A stretch of DNA of 64,000 nt from Gnetum montanum (Eukaryota; Streptophyta; Gnetopsida; Gnetales; Gnetaceae). Shown piece by piece: positions 41,801 through 54,285 of the stretch. Below the pieces are notes generated by a model. That model was given only the letters and a program-made list of their open reading frames with translations. It was not told the DNA's origin and ran no database searches. A program made the position numbers and the translations under genes. The stretch lies in NCBI GenBank assembly GCA_015680685.1, contig MNCI01002303.1, positions 48,685 through 112,684 on the forward strand. The letters are read 5' to 3'. Position 1 is the first letter of the stretch. Each line of letters begins with the position of its first letter.

Positions 41801-44126
41801 AGCCACTACCAAGGTTTGATTGTTAATGATCAAGCCTTGATCATTGACTTTGTACTTGCAAGAAATTCACAAAACCAATGAAATTAGAAAAGGTAGTTAA
41901 GCTAATTAAGCCAGAAAACATGAAAACACCACAATAATCATGCTTATCCTTGTAGATGATACATGGTACTAGGCATGTTTTGGAACAACGTGTGGGCTCT
42001 ATCTACCACCATCAAAGCATTATTAGCATTATACTAACTATACTTTGGCATAGTCTAGATTTCTATGAGGTAGCATGGACTAATAACATCCAAATTTTCC
42101 CATGTTGTCTTAGGAGGTTGATTGTTAGTAATGAACCTAATAATTAGACTAGATGCCTAAGGCAACATTGTCTCCATTATGGTCCTAGCTACATTCGTAG
42201 ACAAGTATGACCATAGCATCACATTAAATTTTTGTAAGATATAGGTCAGCAACTCCATTGCCTTAGGATGGAACCATAGTGAAACCTTCTCTAAAGGCAT
42301 GTCAGGTAGTGGGGTGTTGGCCTTAGGATGGCCAATGTAGCACAAAATGTCCACTAATTTAATAATGATTAGAATGGGCTACAAGTAAACCCTACATGGA
42401 GCAAAGCAAAAACATTATGACCAATTAGAATTTCTTAACAAGTTTGGAAAAACATCCTAGTTAGAGGTGAAATTAGCCTCTGTAAAAAGCTCTAAGGTGT
42501 TTAACTAAATTGGCTTAAGAAATTCCATAAAAAAGCATTATCACAACCTTTCATAGCCTTCATAGCCAAAATATTATAGCCAAAACTTCATAGCTAGTTT
42601 GAACCATGCATAAACTTAGAAAAAGTATTAAAACTTAGAAAAAAGCATATAGCCATAGTAAACAAGATTTCTAAAAATAGTCAAGCCCTTTACTTTTCTC
42701 AAAAATAAAAATAAAAATTTAAAACATAAGTTTTAGAAAAAACTACACATTTCAATCGCATCCATTCCCAAAGGGTTATTGTGTTATAACCATAATTTTT
42801 CCTTGTTGACACAACCATAACCAAAAATTCATTAAAAATTTATAAAAGCTCCAATTTTAGTGATTTTACGATGGAAAGAATCTTGAAATCACAAGTTTTG
42901 TAGCCATGATCATTACAACTAGAAATATGTAGTTGTTTATACATGAAACATAGACAAAATTATCAAAACTGCAAGCATCACCATTAACACCCTTTTGTGT
43001 AGGGTTGATAAAAAATTTGCAAAACCTTTAGTTGAGCTCCAAACAAAGTGATTCCACCATCTTTTGAAAGCTCAAATTGAGCTCAATGCAACATGATTAA
43101 AGAAAATTTAACATCCCTATCATTTTTTCAGAAAAAATTTACCAATTTGGATGAAAATATGAAAATGACACAAACCTCCTTTTGACATAGGCTAAATGAA
43201 AAATTCATTAAAACTTTATTTTAAGGCCAATCAGAGTGATTCGACCTCCATTGGGAAGGTGAAGCCAAGAACCATCTAGCCACAACCAAGAATTAGCCAA
43301 AACCCTTTTCTTTTTCTTAGAAAAAATTCATGACATTACATTAAAATCTAAAAATGACATAAAAACCTAATTACATAACCTTAGGAAAAGAATCATAAGC
43401 TAGTCATTTCAAAGCCAAATTGAATAAGCCAATAGTCATTGAAAAGCTAGAATAGAGGGATAAAATCCCATTACATCAAATTTTAAAAATATGTAGCCAT
43501 TTATTAAGGAAAATTAAAAAATAATTTTTTCTTTTTCTCATGTAAAATGCTATAAAAGCTAAAACCCAACTTAACATAGCCTTAGAAAAATAGCCAAAAT
43601 AGCTGAAATAACTTATACCCATTAGAAAACACAACAAAATAAGGGGGTTGGATTCTATTGAATTTGAAATTTAACAAATCCTTAATCCTAGATTTGACAA
43701 AAATGGCCTTACCCCTAAATTCTGGGAAAAAAGCCTAGAAACAACANAAAAAATGGCCTTACCCCTAAATTCTGGGAAAAAAGCCTAGAAACAACAAGCT
43801 TAATTTTATAAATCAAATCTACTAAGGTCAAAACAATAAAATGACTATAGATCTATGTAGAAATAGCCAAAATAAGAGGTTGGATTTTGTTAGAATTTCA
43901 TTTTTCCACCTTTGTCAACATAGATCTATGAAAAACAACCCCACACATGGTAAGAAAAACAACTAGAAACGAAAGAAAAAATAGGTAGAACTACCTACCT
44001 TGAAGTGGCAATAGATGAAACTTGGATTGAGATGGGCCTAGGTAGCCTTAATAGATCCCTTTTTTATTCATTCGCATTCTAAATCTTAGGATTCTAGCTC
44101 TTTCCCCCATGCTGCTTAGGTGCCAT
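38861..44126 (-). pseudogene. intron-containing coiled-coil gene antisense to T2, decayed
   Basis: Minus-strand gene with recognisable splice sites. Exon 1 (44126-43999) starts MAPKQHGGKS and ends at AAG/GTAGGT. After a 1.6-kb intron, exon 2 starts at 42353 (ATTAG/TGGACA) with DILCYIGHPKANTPLPDMPL and LWFHPKAMELLTYILQKFNV. Later exons hold KMRFNLIYKKCKHEG (ending GGAAAG/GTAAAC near 41575), LDIKQWCREAKEVAKEKLKR (40425-40652) and MAIQVAVEEEQRCKKEALLQ (40115-40306). A coiled-coil exon runs about 39855-39042. The final exon (38952-38861) follows a clear 89-bp GT-AG intron and ends GKGGNDPPRPPPYAPHHPPS. Stops interrupt most exons. Antisense extra ORFs are known in some Tat-lineage elements (for example maize Grande); that origin is an inference. 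Confidence 0.55.
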
Positions 44127-44697
44127 GGTAGGCACAACATTGGGGATGATTGAAATTAAGAAAAAACAAGAGTTTAATGTTGTGTGCAAGAAGGAATGGG
44201 TGCTTCCATGCTGAAGATAGTTTGTCTTTGTAACAAAAATCTCTACCAAAGCTCTCCTCCAATGTGCTATTGGTGTAGAATGAAAATTGTGATAAAAAAC
44301 TTGTGAAATTTGGCATTAAAACCACAACTAAAACCTAAACGTCCACCTCTAAACCCCAGTTGCCCATTTAGTGCACCATAGCTCCAAGTGCATTGAAGTG
44401 CAATGGGGAAAAAGTCTCTTCCACATTGAGATTGGTGGGAGTTAAGTTAAAAGTTCAAATTTTTAAATTTTTTACTGGTGGGCCCCACCATACACCTTCA
44501 CTCTTAGCTAAAAATTATATTGATGTTGATTTTTGGCTACTTTTGACATTTAGAACAACATCTCAACCGTAAATACCATGTATACACACTAGGGATGCCA
44601 TATCCAATGTGGATACATGCCTCCCACTTCACAAAAACATTAAAACATAGCTATTTTACCATTTTTAACAACTAAAACCTACCTTGTTTAGCCTCGG
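44127..44697. other. unassigned stretch before the R6 LTR
   Basis: Upstream (promoter-side) flank of the antisense gene and possibly the 3' part of T2. It contains GGTGGGCCCCACC (about 44476), but no coding sequence or LTR was recognised. The last five bases, CTCGG (44693-44697), are the expected left target copy of R6; its partner was not found. Confidence 0.5.
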
Positions 44698-45626
44698 TGA
44701 TGAGTGGGCGAGGTACCTCTACGCCTAATCATACAAATCACAAAGTGTTCATGCATAATCTAGTCAAATTTCATGGACTCTATAGTTTCTAGTACACTAG
44801 TCTTCTAGGAAGCAATCCTTGCCCTAAGGTCATTTGTTCTCTTCCCAATTACACTTGTGATGTCCATGGTATGGTTAAGTGTAATCGAGGCATATGATTT
44901 TTATTGTTTTGTGTTTTATGTCCTTTGGTGCTTAAAGAGAGAGATGAAGTAATTTAATAACTAATTTAATTTAAGTAACTAACTAATCTCTAACTAGTCT
45001 TAACATAAGCATTTAGTCCAACTTTTCATACATGTCCTAAACCCATGTATTCACTACTAGGTTACCAAGTGCTACACTACTGGGTGCACCAAGTAATAAC
45101 ACTATTGGGATTACCAAGAAAATATGTGTTTATGCTCGAAGTGGTCATACTTATGTATTTAATATATTTAGCTTATCTTACTTAATCACTTAATTAGCTT
45201 ACTTACTGAGAAGCATTTAATAAATAACTAAAAACATTAAATGTAAGAATAAAACATTTAAACTATTCAGAATGATGCAAGGTTTATTAAGTATCTCATC
45301 TTTATTGCCATACATAATGGTGTGGTTCAGGTACAATAGTGCTTGAATAAAGATTCGTACACTTAATGATGCCTATTGTGGGCACTCGAGAAAATATTCT
45401 AACTTTTAAATGGACAAATTGCAAGATCGCTACTATTATTATGACTTGAATGATGCATAAACATGGCTAGGAGCTTATATTTATAACTTTTTCTATAGTA
45501 CTACATTGACAGGGCCCCATACATGTAGTAAACACTATGTCGATGCAACCTCGTCGACAAGGTAACACTACGTAAACAGGGCCTCGTCGATGAGGGCCTG
45601 TCAACTTGATGCTTTGATGTTCATCG
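44698..45626 (-). repeat. R6 3' LTR
   Basis: Begins (plus view) TGATGAGTGGGCGAGGTACC and ends TTCATCG, so the expected CATCA end has one transition. TATA-like TATAAATATA at 45476-45485. U3 (45486-45626) carries GTCGACGAGG/CCTCGTCGAC-type repeats instead of GATATCGC. R/U5 aligns with the other LTRs. The pre-PPT block and ATGGGGGTA run from 45627. Confidence 0.87.
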
Positions 45627-45861
45627 TACCCCCATGACTAAATGAAAACTCATCCTTCAGTTCCTTTACAAAATTGGAAAGGTATGGGATTATTGACTAA
45701 CTTGACAAAAACACATTGACTTGACAAAATTGAGTGCCTAAGTGTACAAATCAACACATTACAAAAGATTGTGGTGTTCATAACACAAATTGAACACCAT
45801 AACATGATTACATAAAAATTGGATAGCACATCCTCTAGTAGCATGAAGACGATGGAGAAGG

Positions 45862-48716
45862 TTAGACAATTCTAGCCAGTGGAGGCTCCTAAGGTTCTGA
45901 AGGACCTTTGCCAACTCTAGGCACGTGTACTAGCTGAGGTAGCTATGGCTATCTTGATGTGGTTGCAACCTTTGGTGGAAGGTGAAAGACATCTAATAAT
46001 GCCTTCATCTTCTCCTCCTTGATTTGGGGATCATTCATAGTCCACATGGCATCACCAATGTGGGCTAGAATGGGATATCCCATGGCAAAGACATTATTGG
46101 GAACATCTCCTTAACATTTACAAACTAGGTAGTGAACTATTTGTGTTTGATGTTGAACACATTGACTGTGTTCTATAGCTCTTAGTAGTTGTTCATTATC
46201 TTGGACAAGTTCTTGGCAGTTGATTATTGATTAGTGAATCATGCCTTGAGAACTTTGAGTTTAGTGTTTTCCACCACAAGCTTTTTCTTGGTGTCTTTGT
46301 GATGCTTGAACTCAACCTCATACAAAAATTTTGAGTTGGTAATCTATTTCTTTAGTTTTGATCACAGTCGTTCAATAGTCAACATGGTCAAATTTACATA
46401 GTGGAGATTGGGAAGCTTTATATATTCTATCTTCTCCTCAATATGTAGCTCCTTCATGCAAATTTTTGCATTGTTGTAGGCATTTATCCCATCAAAAATG
46501 GATTACCATACTTATTTTCCCTACTAGAGCTATTGGAGTGTTTCAATCACTTTCACCTTTACCAACTGGATGTGTTTTTCATTTACTTCCTTTTGTAGAC
46601 TGACCTATTCTCTATAATGAACCTTGCCTCTCACAAATTGAAGAGCCTCTAATTTCTAGGTGGCTACCTTAATCATAGTTTTCTGATGAAGCAGGTGAAC
46701 CTCCTCCATGGAGAGATTTCTATTTTCTACTATCAATCTCCTCAGTTCTATGTTTGCTTTGGCTAGTTGCTCCTGTTGTTGATGGATGAAATTAGTTAAT
46801 TATTACTTGTGCACATAAACATTCCACAGGTAATGATTTTATGTGGTCAATTAGACATTCTCTTGGTGGGTCTGAACCAAGGCCTTCTGAATCTTGTGCT
46901 ATGTGGCCTTTGCTAAGGATTGGTAGAACATCATCATATCCATTGCACCCTCAACCCTTCTTAGTTTAGTATGAAGCTATTCCATAGCTTCATCTTTTGT
47001 CAGTGTTGGGTTAAGGAATGCAAGGTTAGCAATCTAGGCTCTTAATTTGACAACTTCCATAGCCAAGAATTCATTTAGCTCCTTTGCTATTTCAAGTTGC
47101 CCATCCAATATGATGTTATTGCCCCTTGCCTCTAGTAGCTCCTATTGGGTTGTAGTAATATTGTCTAGAAGGTCAAAGACATTTGGAAGTGGTTACCTAA
47201 TTCCCACCAGTCGGTCTAGTAGATCTTCATGCCATGCTACATTTATTCTGCCGCTTGTGGTCCCTATGGACATCTGCACATCCTTGAGTACAATGATGTA
47301 TGGTGTAGGTGCTGTAGGTGTGTTGAGTGTTTTGGCAATACAATTAGTGACCACCTTTGTTGCAAACTCTTGTCCTTGGTGCTACATCACCATTATAGTT
47401 GCTCCTTCACCCTCCTCCAAGCACACGAGAAGGTCATAACATTCCTAGAGATTTCTAGGAGTGGTTATTATTCTACAAGAGATACTATGATCTATTTGGC
47501 ACTTGAATTTGACCTCGCAAGTAGTTTCATTCTTTGTGCTGAGAAGATGGATCCACCTCCACCCATCAAGCTAATTGTTTAGGCCACCTCGTTGAGGTTA
47601 CTCATGGTTGGTTTGTACATAGATGGGTCCTTACACTCGTGCCTACTTATTACTCTTATTTACTCAAGAGCCATTCATGGTACTCATGCAACCATTAGGT
47701 AGTTGTAATGATGTTTGGCATAATTGTTTAAGTGGTAGGTGGAGGTGGTGGTCATTGGTCCTCTTCTTGGATAATGGTTGCAAGTATCTTATCTTTCATC
47801 ATTTTTTCCTAGTTGGTGAATAGAACCTACCTGACCACATCATTGGTGTAACAGACTATTTATCCCATTTGATGGAGTTTTCTAATGAGGCATGGGAAGG
47901 GGAGTACCTTCCTTCCATTCATTTTTTTAAATTGCTTCTCTATCTCTAGATAGATTAACTATGAAAGGTTGATGGGAAATCTCCCACTTAGAGCCATGCA
48001 TGCTTAGGTAGAGAAGGCAATGATTTTGCTTAGCCTCACTGTGGAATTGAGGTGGAAGGCTGCCATCTTATAGTAAATCCTCTTTGCTAGTGCAAGTAGG
48101 TCAAACTCCTTATGGTTGATGCCATAGCACCATTGCATCCATTCTTTTTTGATGTTGGAATCTACATGCATTGGGATCTCAGTAAGACTTGCCCTTGTCT
48201 CTGGCAACCCTAGCACTTACACAAGGCCTACACTAAGTAGGACACTAATATGTTCTTGATTTTTACTATTGATCCAACTTGCCTATTATTTTAGAATAGG
48301 AATGTCTCTTCCATGTACCACTCCCCAGTGGAAGTCATGATTGGCCATATGGGAGAGGCCTTTAGTTGGTCATGCACTTCCTTTGATGCTTACTCCAAGA
48401 AATGGCCAAAGTTTAACTCTTGGAGCATCATTTTCTAGACCTTACATGATCTGATCTGATTGAGGAAAGCTGATGTTAAGGTCACCTCAAGATTGGCTTG
48501 TGTTGATGCATCATATGTATAAGAGTGTTTTTTTGCTACTACTAGTTCTAGAATCTATCTAATAGATTCCACCTCAGCCTCTTCCCTCAGAGAACCTATG
48601 ATGTGGGTTGATAGTGGTTCTTCTTGGGCCCGTTCTTGGCCTCTTTCCATTCTAGGTCATTTCTTCCTTGGTTGGGATGGTTTTTCTTCCTGTGTGTGAT
48701 TTTCTTTTGGTGTCAT
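45862..48716 (-). pseudogene. R6 aORF, longest form, broken
   Basis: About 950 codons from MTPKENHTQEEKPSQPRKK at 48716 to a stop at 45862 after GKGPSEP.EPPLARIV, which matches the GKVPMEEPLPPRTT end of R3. The N-terminal part has MLQELNFGHFLE, SPIWPIMTSTGEWYMEETFL and VKIKNILVSYLV, parallel to the R3 domain. The rest is mainly coiled coil, for example EQLAKANIELRRLIVENRNL and SMEEVHLLHQKT (about 46680-46800). The acceptor-like sequence before the ATG reads GTGACTGCAA, so the AG is lost. Function unknown. Confidence 0.68.
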
Positions 48717-50780
48717 TTGCAGTCACAACACATTCATGGATTAGTAGATATAATGTGTAACTTTAAATTTTGAATAACTTCTCTCATTAGTTAGTTACAT
48801 TTTAGCTAAGGTTGGATCATGGTAGATTGATTATTTTATTAATTATTAATTATAATTATTACTGGAGCTTGTTGGAAAGGTTTAACTTTTGTAATTTAGC
48901 ATTTAATATTTGATTTTTCAATTAAACCTTTATGGGAGTTAGAAAAAATGATGAAAATTTTTTTGTAAAAAAATGACACATTTGTGGCCCCCACAAAGAG
49001 GAGCTTACCTCTGGTAGTTGTAGGGTCAAAGAATGAAGTGATTTGGATAAATGGTTAGGAAGTTATGAGCTTTGGAAGGTTTTGGGCTTTGAAAATTCAA
49101 AAACTCCCTTGGTGTTTGTGAGAAAATGTAAAATTTTTCAAGTGGCGTCACGCATATATATAGTATTTTTTCCTTACGTCGATGGGGCCTCATATATGAG
49201 GTGCATAAGAAAAAATTTAAAATTTAAATGTCTCAGAAAATATAAAAAAAATTTCAATGAATTTGAAGTCCATGGAATTCTAGAAAAGCTAAGAATATGA
49301 TGAAATCATTAAAGAGGATCTTTGAAAACCCAAAAATTAAAAAATTTGATGGAGAATGTGTTTAATGAACAAAAAAATGTAAAGGAGCATATGGTATGAT
49401 GTATATCATGGATCTACGAAAGATTCTGATTACAAGAAAGCCTAAGGGTAGGATGCTTAATGAACCCAACCAAGAGATATGGAAGTGGTTCCTCCCCATA
49501 ACAGACACATGCCTTGTTTGCCCTTACATTAACTCAACCTAAGGAGTTCGTGAGCCCCATAGGTGATTAATGGTCAATGGAAGTTAAGTACCAAAACCCA
49601 GAAGATTCTAGCAAAGAATTTAAACACGTTAGACCAAGACATGGAATCAAGAACATGGACATTGACAGTGAGGTGAATTCAAGTTAGCAGAGATGGATGA
49701 TGGAAAAGGTGGAATGGAATTCCAAATTGAGTACATAATAAATTCCTTGTGGAATTTGTGTTTAAAATAACATGAGAAGATCCATCCTTAGTCCAAACCA
49801 AGACCAACGTCTTTTAGTTACTTTACATTTCCACTCCAAGATCAATTGACCCCTCAAGACACAAGAGTGCACCCATTAAACAACCACCATTTCATAAAGA
49901 GGAGGAAAGAGAAGTAGGAAGTAAGAGAGGGCCTTAGTTAGAGGGGACCTTCAGGCATGGGTAATATGTCTTTTTAGTCCCATAACTAGTGCTTGTAGCA
50001 TGTTTATTTGTTTAAGGGATGTGCTTTGAATTCCCATCATATTTTTTTCTTTTTTTATCTTTATTTATTTTGTTCTTTTTTTCTTTTTGGATGGAAACCA
50101 CACCATGAAAAGACATTATTTAACTTCCTTTTATTGGTGACATGGAACGGTAAGAAGTCTAGGAAAACACTCAAGCACTCAAGCAAGTAGAAGAATACAA
50201 TGAGTATTGAGTCCCCTTGAAGTCACATCCTATACAAACCTTTGAATCCTTCCCAATTTTGGAAACTACTAAGGTCATAAATTTATTAAAATTTTATTTA
50301 CTAAAAGGGACATGAAACTTTCAAAACAAGGAAAACCATAGAGTTTGTGAATGGGTGGATGTCATGGACTCACTGGCTATTTCATGAAAAAGAAACCATG
50401 ATTGAGCCATTGGTACAAAAATTCAAAAATAGAAACCAGACATTAGCAAAGAAAACATTAAGCACAAACCATCATTAGTAGTAGCTATAACACCATTGTG
50501 TCCTATTGGTACAAAGCATGTTCATTAGTAAAAACTGAAAATTATGCTCAAAGAAAATAAAGTAAAATATATAAGAAGGTATAAACATATTCAAGAAAGA
50601 TTCAAACATACTAATGATGATGTGAAACAAAAAATGGTATAAATGTAGGAAAAATGTTGAAAATTAAAAAGATGTAAAATAAATAACTTGTAAAATCAAA
50701 AACATGGAAAACAAAAAATAGAAAAACTAAAAAGCCATATGGATGATTAGTATGGATGGCCATCTCCCCCATGACTAAGT
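48717..50780 (-). other. R6 spacer between integrase and aORF
   Basis: No supported gene. Shared motifs at 50212-50230, 49947-49977 and 49481-49525 in the same order as the other copies. The internal GTCATGGGGGAGATG lies at 50761-50775. The T-rich tract in sense (about 50590-50740) includes the 69-codon frame 50611-50820 that parallels the R2 small ORF. The 49043-49300 frame is on the opposite strand and not conserved. Confidence 0.65.
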
Positions 50781-52090
50781 TGGAAGGAGGAGATCCAAAA
50801 AATTTAGTGTGGTTGTCCATATATTAAGGTATTCGTTGTACTGGCTTGCTTAGGCTCATGGAAAAATTTCACTTATTGGATGTTGATCAAATACTTTTTA
50901 TTTAGGCTCTCAGGTTTGTATATGGTCATGGCCCCAGAGAGAAAGTTTTCATCAATTATATAAGGTCCCTTCCACAATGTTTGGAATTTTTTTTCTAGGG
51001 TACATGTGTGGGATTCTAGTAGAGGACCTTATGTCCCAGTTGAAATTTTACTTTCCATATTTTGAGGTGATGTGATTGTTTGTTGAATGCCTTGTGCACT
51101 TCATTCAAAGATAGGGCCACTAATCAATTTTCATTTAGCGCGTTGAGGTTGATCAATATTTCTTTTTATGCTAGACTTAGGTCAAGATTCAATTCACAAG
51201 TTGTTGAGTGTGTACGGAGCTTGGATTGAATCAAGAGCATTGGAACTTTTCCATACACTAACTTATAGGAAGAGCAGCCAATAGGGAGCTTCCATGTTGA
51301 GTAGTAGGACTAAATGACATTGTTGAGTTTTATGCTCCAATCTCTCCTATATTTGCTTATGGTCCTTGTTAAGATCTTTGTGATCTCCTTGTTAGTTACC
51401 TTTGTTTGACCATTGGCTTGGCAATGATAGGGTGTTGTTAATTTATGTTTGACCCCTAAGCATTGCATAAATTTTCAAAAGGTGACACTTGTAAAATGAG
51501 TTTCATTCTTAGAAATTAGTGCACATGACATCCCAAACCTATTTACAACATTTTTTTGTATGAATCAAGCAATAGTAGATGATGTACAGTTGATGACGAT
51601 TGCTTCCTCTACCCATTTGATGTAGTAGTCGACTGCTATGATGGTATATGCCTTTTTGTTGAACATGGGTATGATGGGACCCATGAATTCTATGCACCAT
51701 ATGTTAAAGGGTTCCAATGGTTGAATCCACTATTGAGGATTCTCCATTTGTGCGGCCATCCCACCATCTCTTTGATAGTGTTCACATGATCAAACAAATT
51801 GGTGGACATCCTTGAATATTGTAGGCCAATAGTATCTTGCATTAGGATTTTTATGACCATGTGTCTCCTTGCATAGTGGCCTCCACAAGGGTCTTCATGA
51901 GCATCTTGGAAAATGTGTAGTTGATCCACATCAGGGACATACCAATGAACTAGGCCATCAGTGCATACCTTGTACAAATATCCATTGATTTCCATGAAGT
52001 ACTTTTCTTGATAAAGAAATTGTTGTTTCTTCCTAAGGTCCAAACCTTGTGGCATCTCTTGAGTGAGACGGTAAGTGAAGACGTTGTCAT
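50781..52090 (-). pseudogene. R6 integrase, broken
   Basis: Minus-strand integrase. The N-terminal part lies in the 121-codon frame 51690-52055 (MEINGYLYKVCTDGLVHWYV and DAHEDPCGGHYARRHMVIKI). The catalytic core below about 51690 is shredded by stops; I could not see all three D/D/E residues in frame. It aligns with 5580-6850 of R2. Confidence 0.75.
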
Positions 52091-52640
52091 ATCACTTTAA
52101 TTTAGCATGATCTTGATCATTTATTGATCTTGTAAAGAGGAGTTCATCTAAAAATTAATTAGAGAGCAGGCTCTCCTCTTCTTTATTATCCCATCTTAAT
52201 TGAGAGAGGTGGTTAGCGATCACATTCTCAGTCCCTTTCCAATCTACCATTGTGAGATCAAATTCTTGTAAGATCATGAGCCACCATATGATATGGGGGT
52301 TCACCATTGGCTTATTCATTAGGAGGTGGATGGCACTATGATCTATGTGCACAAACACCTTGTAGCCAAGCACACAGTGCCTGAACTTTTCAAGATCATA
52401 CACCACTGTCATTAGTTCTTTCTTAGTTGTGGTGTAATTCAATTATGCACCCACAATGCTTTAGCTTGTGCAGTGGATGTAATATGGACATTTCTTATCA
52501 TCCAATTGCATAAGCACAACTCCTAAGACATAAATAGATGCATTGGTCATTATGTGAAATGGTTTGAACTAGTCTAATGCTTGTAGGATTGGAGTTTCTA
52601 TGAGTTTTTCCTTCAACTATTAGAATGCATGTTTGCACTC
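52091..52640 (-). pseudogene. R6 RNase H, broken
   Basis: Readable NYTTTKKELMTVVYDLEKFR, GYKVFVHIDHSAIHLLMNKP and TENVIANHLSQLRW in the 95-codon frame 52155-52442. The TDAS-equivalent (about 52540) is damaged. It aligns with R2 5081-5551. Confidence 0.8.
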
Positions 52641-53503
52641 TTTGGTCTAAATGAATGGAGCATCTTTCTTTATAATCTTGACCAAAAACTTTTCAATCTT
52701 AGAAAAATTCTCTATGAACCACTAATAGTAGCTAGTGTGTCCAAGGAATGATTTGATATCTTTAATTATCTCTGGTTGGCATGTGATTCCTTAGATGACC
52801 CTTATCTTTTCTAGGTCTACCTCAATCCCTTTTTGTGAAATTTGGTATCTTAGTACTATTCCTTCTTGCACCATTAGAGGGCTTTTCTACCAATTAAACC
52901 TAAGGTTTATTTCAACACATTTTTTAGTACCTACTTAAGGAAATCCAGGGCTTGCTTAAATGTAGTCCCATAGGTAGAGAAGTCATCTATAAAGACTTCT
53001 ACCGTGCTACCAATCTATTATTGAAAAATACTAAGGACTAGACATGGAAATGTTATAGGGTCATTACACAGATCAAATGGAATTTTACAATATGCAAAAG
53101 TCCCCTAGGGATTCTTGAATGTTGTCTTGGCCTAATTTTCTGGTGCAATTTGGATTTGGTTATAGACACCATAACCATCCAAGAAGCTATAATAGCAATG
53201 CTCGGAGATAGTGTCCAAAATTTGGTTCATAAATGGTAATGGGAAATGATCTTTAAATGTTTCCATTTTCAATAGCCTAAAGTCAATGCAGACTTGCCAC
53301 TTGCCACCTTTCTTTGACATAATTACAAGTCGGCTAACCCACTCATTAATTGCAATGGGATAGATGAACCTTGCCTTGAGGAGTTCTATTTCTTCTTTGA
53401 TGATTTGCTTCAATTTAGGGTGTAGCCACCTCTGTGGTTGCCTTCTTAGCTTCATGGCTGGGTCGGTGNGTAGCCACCTCTGTGGTTGCCTTCTTAGCTT
53501 CAT
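52641..53503 (-). pseudogene. R6 reverse transcriptase, broken
   Basis: The frame 53132-53503 holds HPKLKQIIKEEIELLKARFI, GGKWQVCIDFRLLKMETFKD, HFPLPFMNQILDTI and YYSFLDGYGVYNQIQIAPEN. Beyond it the catalytic FIDDF box (about 53000) is still readable, unlike R2. A single N at 53469 with a 46-base repeat on both sides duplicates the start of this frame artificially. Confidence 0.83.
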
Positions 53504-54285
53504 GGCTGGGTCGGTGTAAATGTGATGCTGACATACCTTAGATCGATTCTAGTTAGCTCGAAATATGACCAAGAAAAGATTGTTGGCCATTTATTGACCA
53601 CCTGCAATAGCTTGTCTTTTTGTTTGGGAGTAAGATTTGCATTGATTATAACTAGCTTGACATTGTTTAAAAATTCATACTCCATGCTAGCTATTAGATT
53701 TTTTAACTCTAGGGGCTCCTCCCTAAAATTATCAGGGATTTCCAACTCTCCCCAATAGGTATCATCATCTTCATCATTAGAGAGTTGGTGATGAACTTGC
53801 TCAAGTTTATCCATTCCTTCAACATAAGAATATGTTAGGCTCTCATTTGGTCTCATACCTAATGTGCTACTGTCAGAGTCAGCTATCAACCACTTGGTGC
53901 CTTCCTATTTTGTGGTTGCTACATATAAGCACTTTTGGATATTTGTTTCATGTGCACATTGATTTCATGATTTGATGAATGTAATTTAATAGATCATATT
54001 TTTTGTATGCAATTGCACTCATTATCACTGCATGCAATGCATGGAACACACTTCTTCTCTAATCATCCAAATTCATTATCCTTGGAGATTTTCAAGGAGA
54101 GGTTTCTTATACCCATTTGTGCATCAACCATGCTTAACCAAGCCCTTCCCATAATGATGGGGAAGTTGCCCTTGAATTTCTCTACCTTGATCACCAGAAA
54201 ATGGTATTCTATTAATGTGCTCCAATGGTCCTTGTGAGATTGCAAAACTATGACTAGGTTGTCAAGACTACACGTGCGAGTGCCA
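53500..54285 (-). pseudogene. R6 protease and protease-RT linker, broken
   Basis: Linker frame 53500-53889 (acidic stretch, NFREEPLELKNLIASMEYEF, then VIINANLTPKQKDKLLQVVN) leads into RT. The protease part above it has NFPIIMGRAWLSMVDAQ (about 54130-54170) and SLDNLVIVLQSHKDHWSTLI. The active-site half is missing because the element is truncated at about 54285. Confidence 0.72.

Larger units (their letters stand above)
44698..54285 (-). mobile_element. R6: pol-bearing Athila-type element, 5'-truncated
   Basis: Minus-strand element with 3' LTR (44698-45626), polypurine tract, long aORF (48716-45862), spacer, integrase, RNase H, RT and protease in that order rightward. Homology with R1 stops within the protease at about 54285; gag, primer-binding site and 5' LTR are missing. 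All frames are broken. Confidence 0.85.

Noticed and set aside
47047-47582. Two overlapping plus-strand frames of 130 and 117 residues
   Set aside because: Antisense to the R6 aORF, which has clear homology to the R3 aORF on the minus strand.
49043-49300. 85-residue plus-strand frame in the R6 spacer
   Set aside because: Opposite to the element, A-rich, no match elsewhere.
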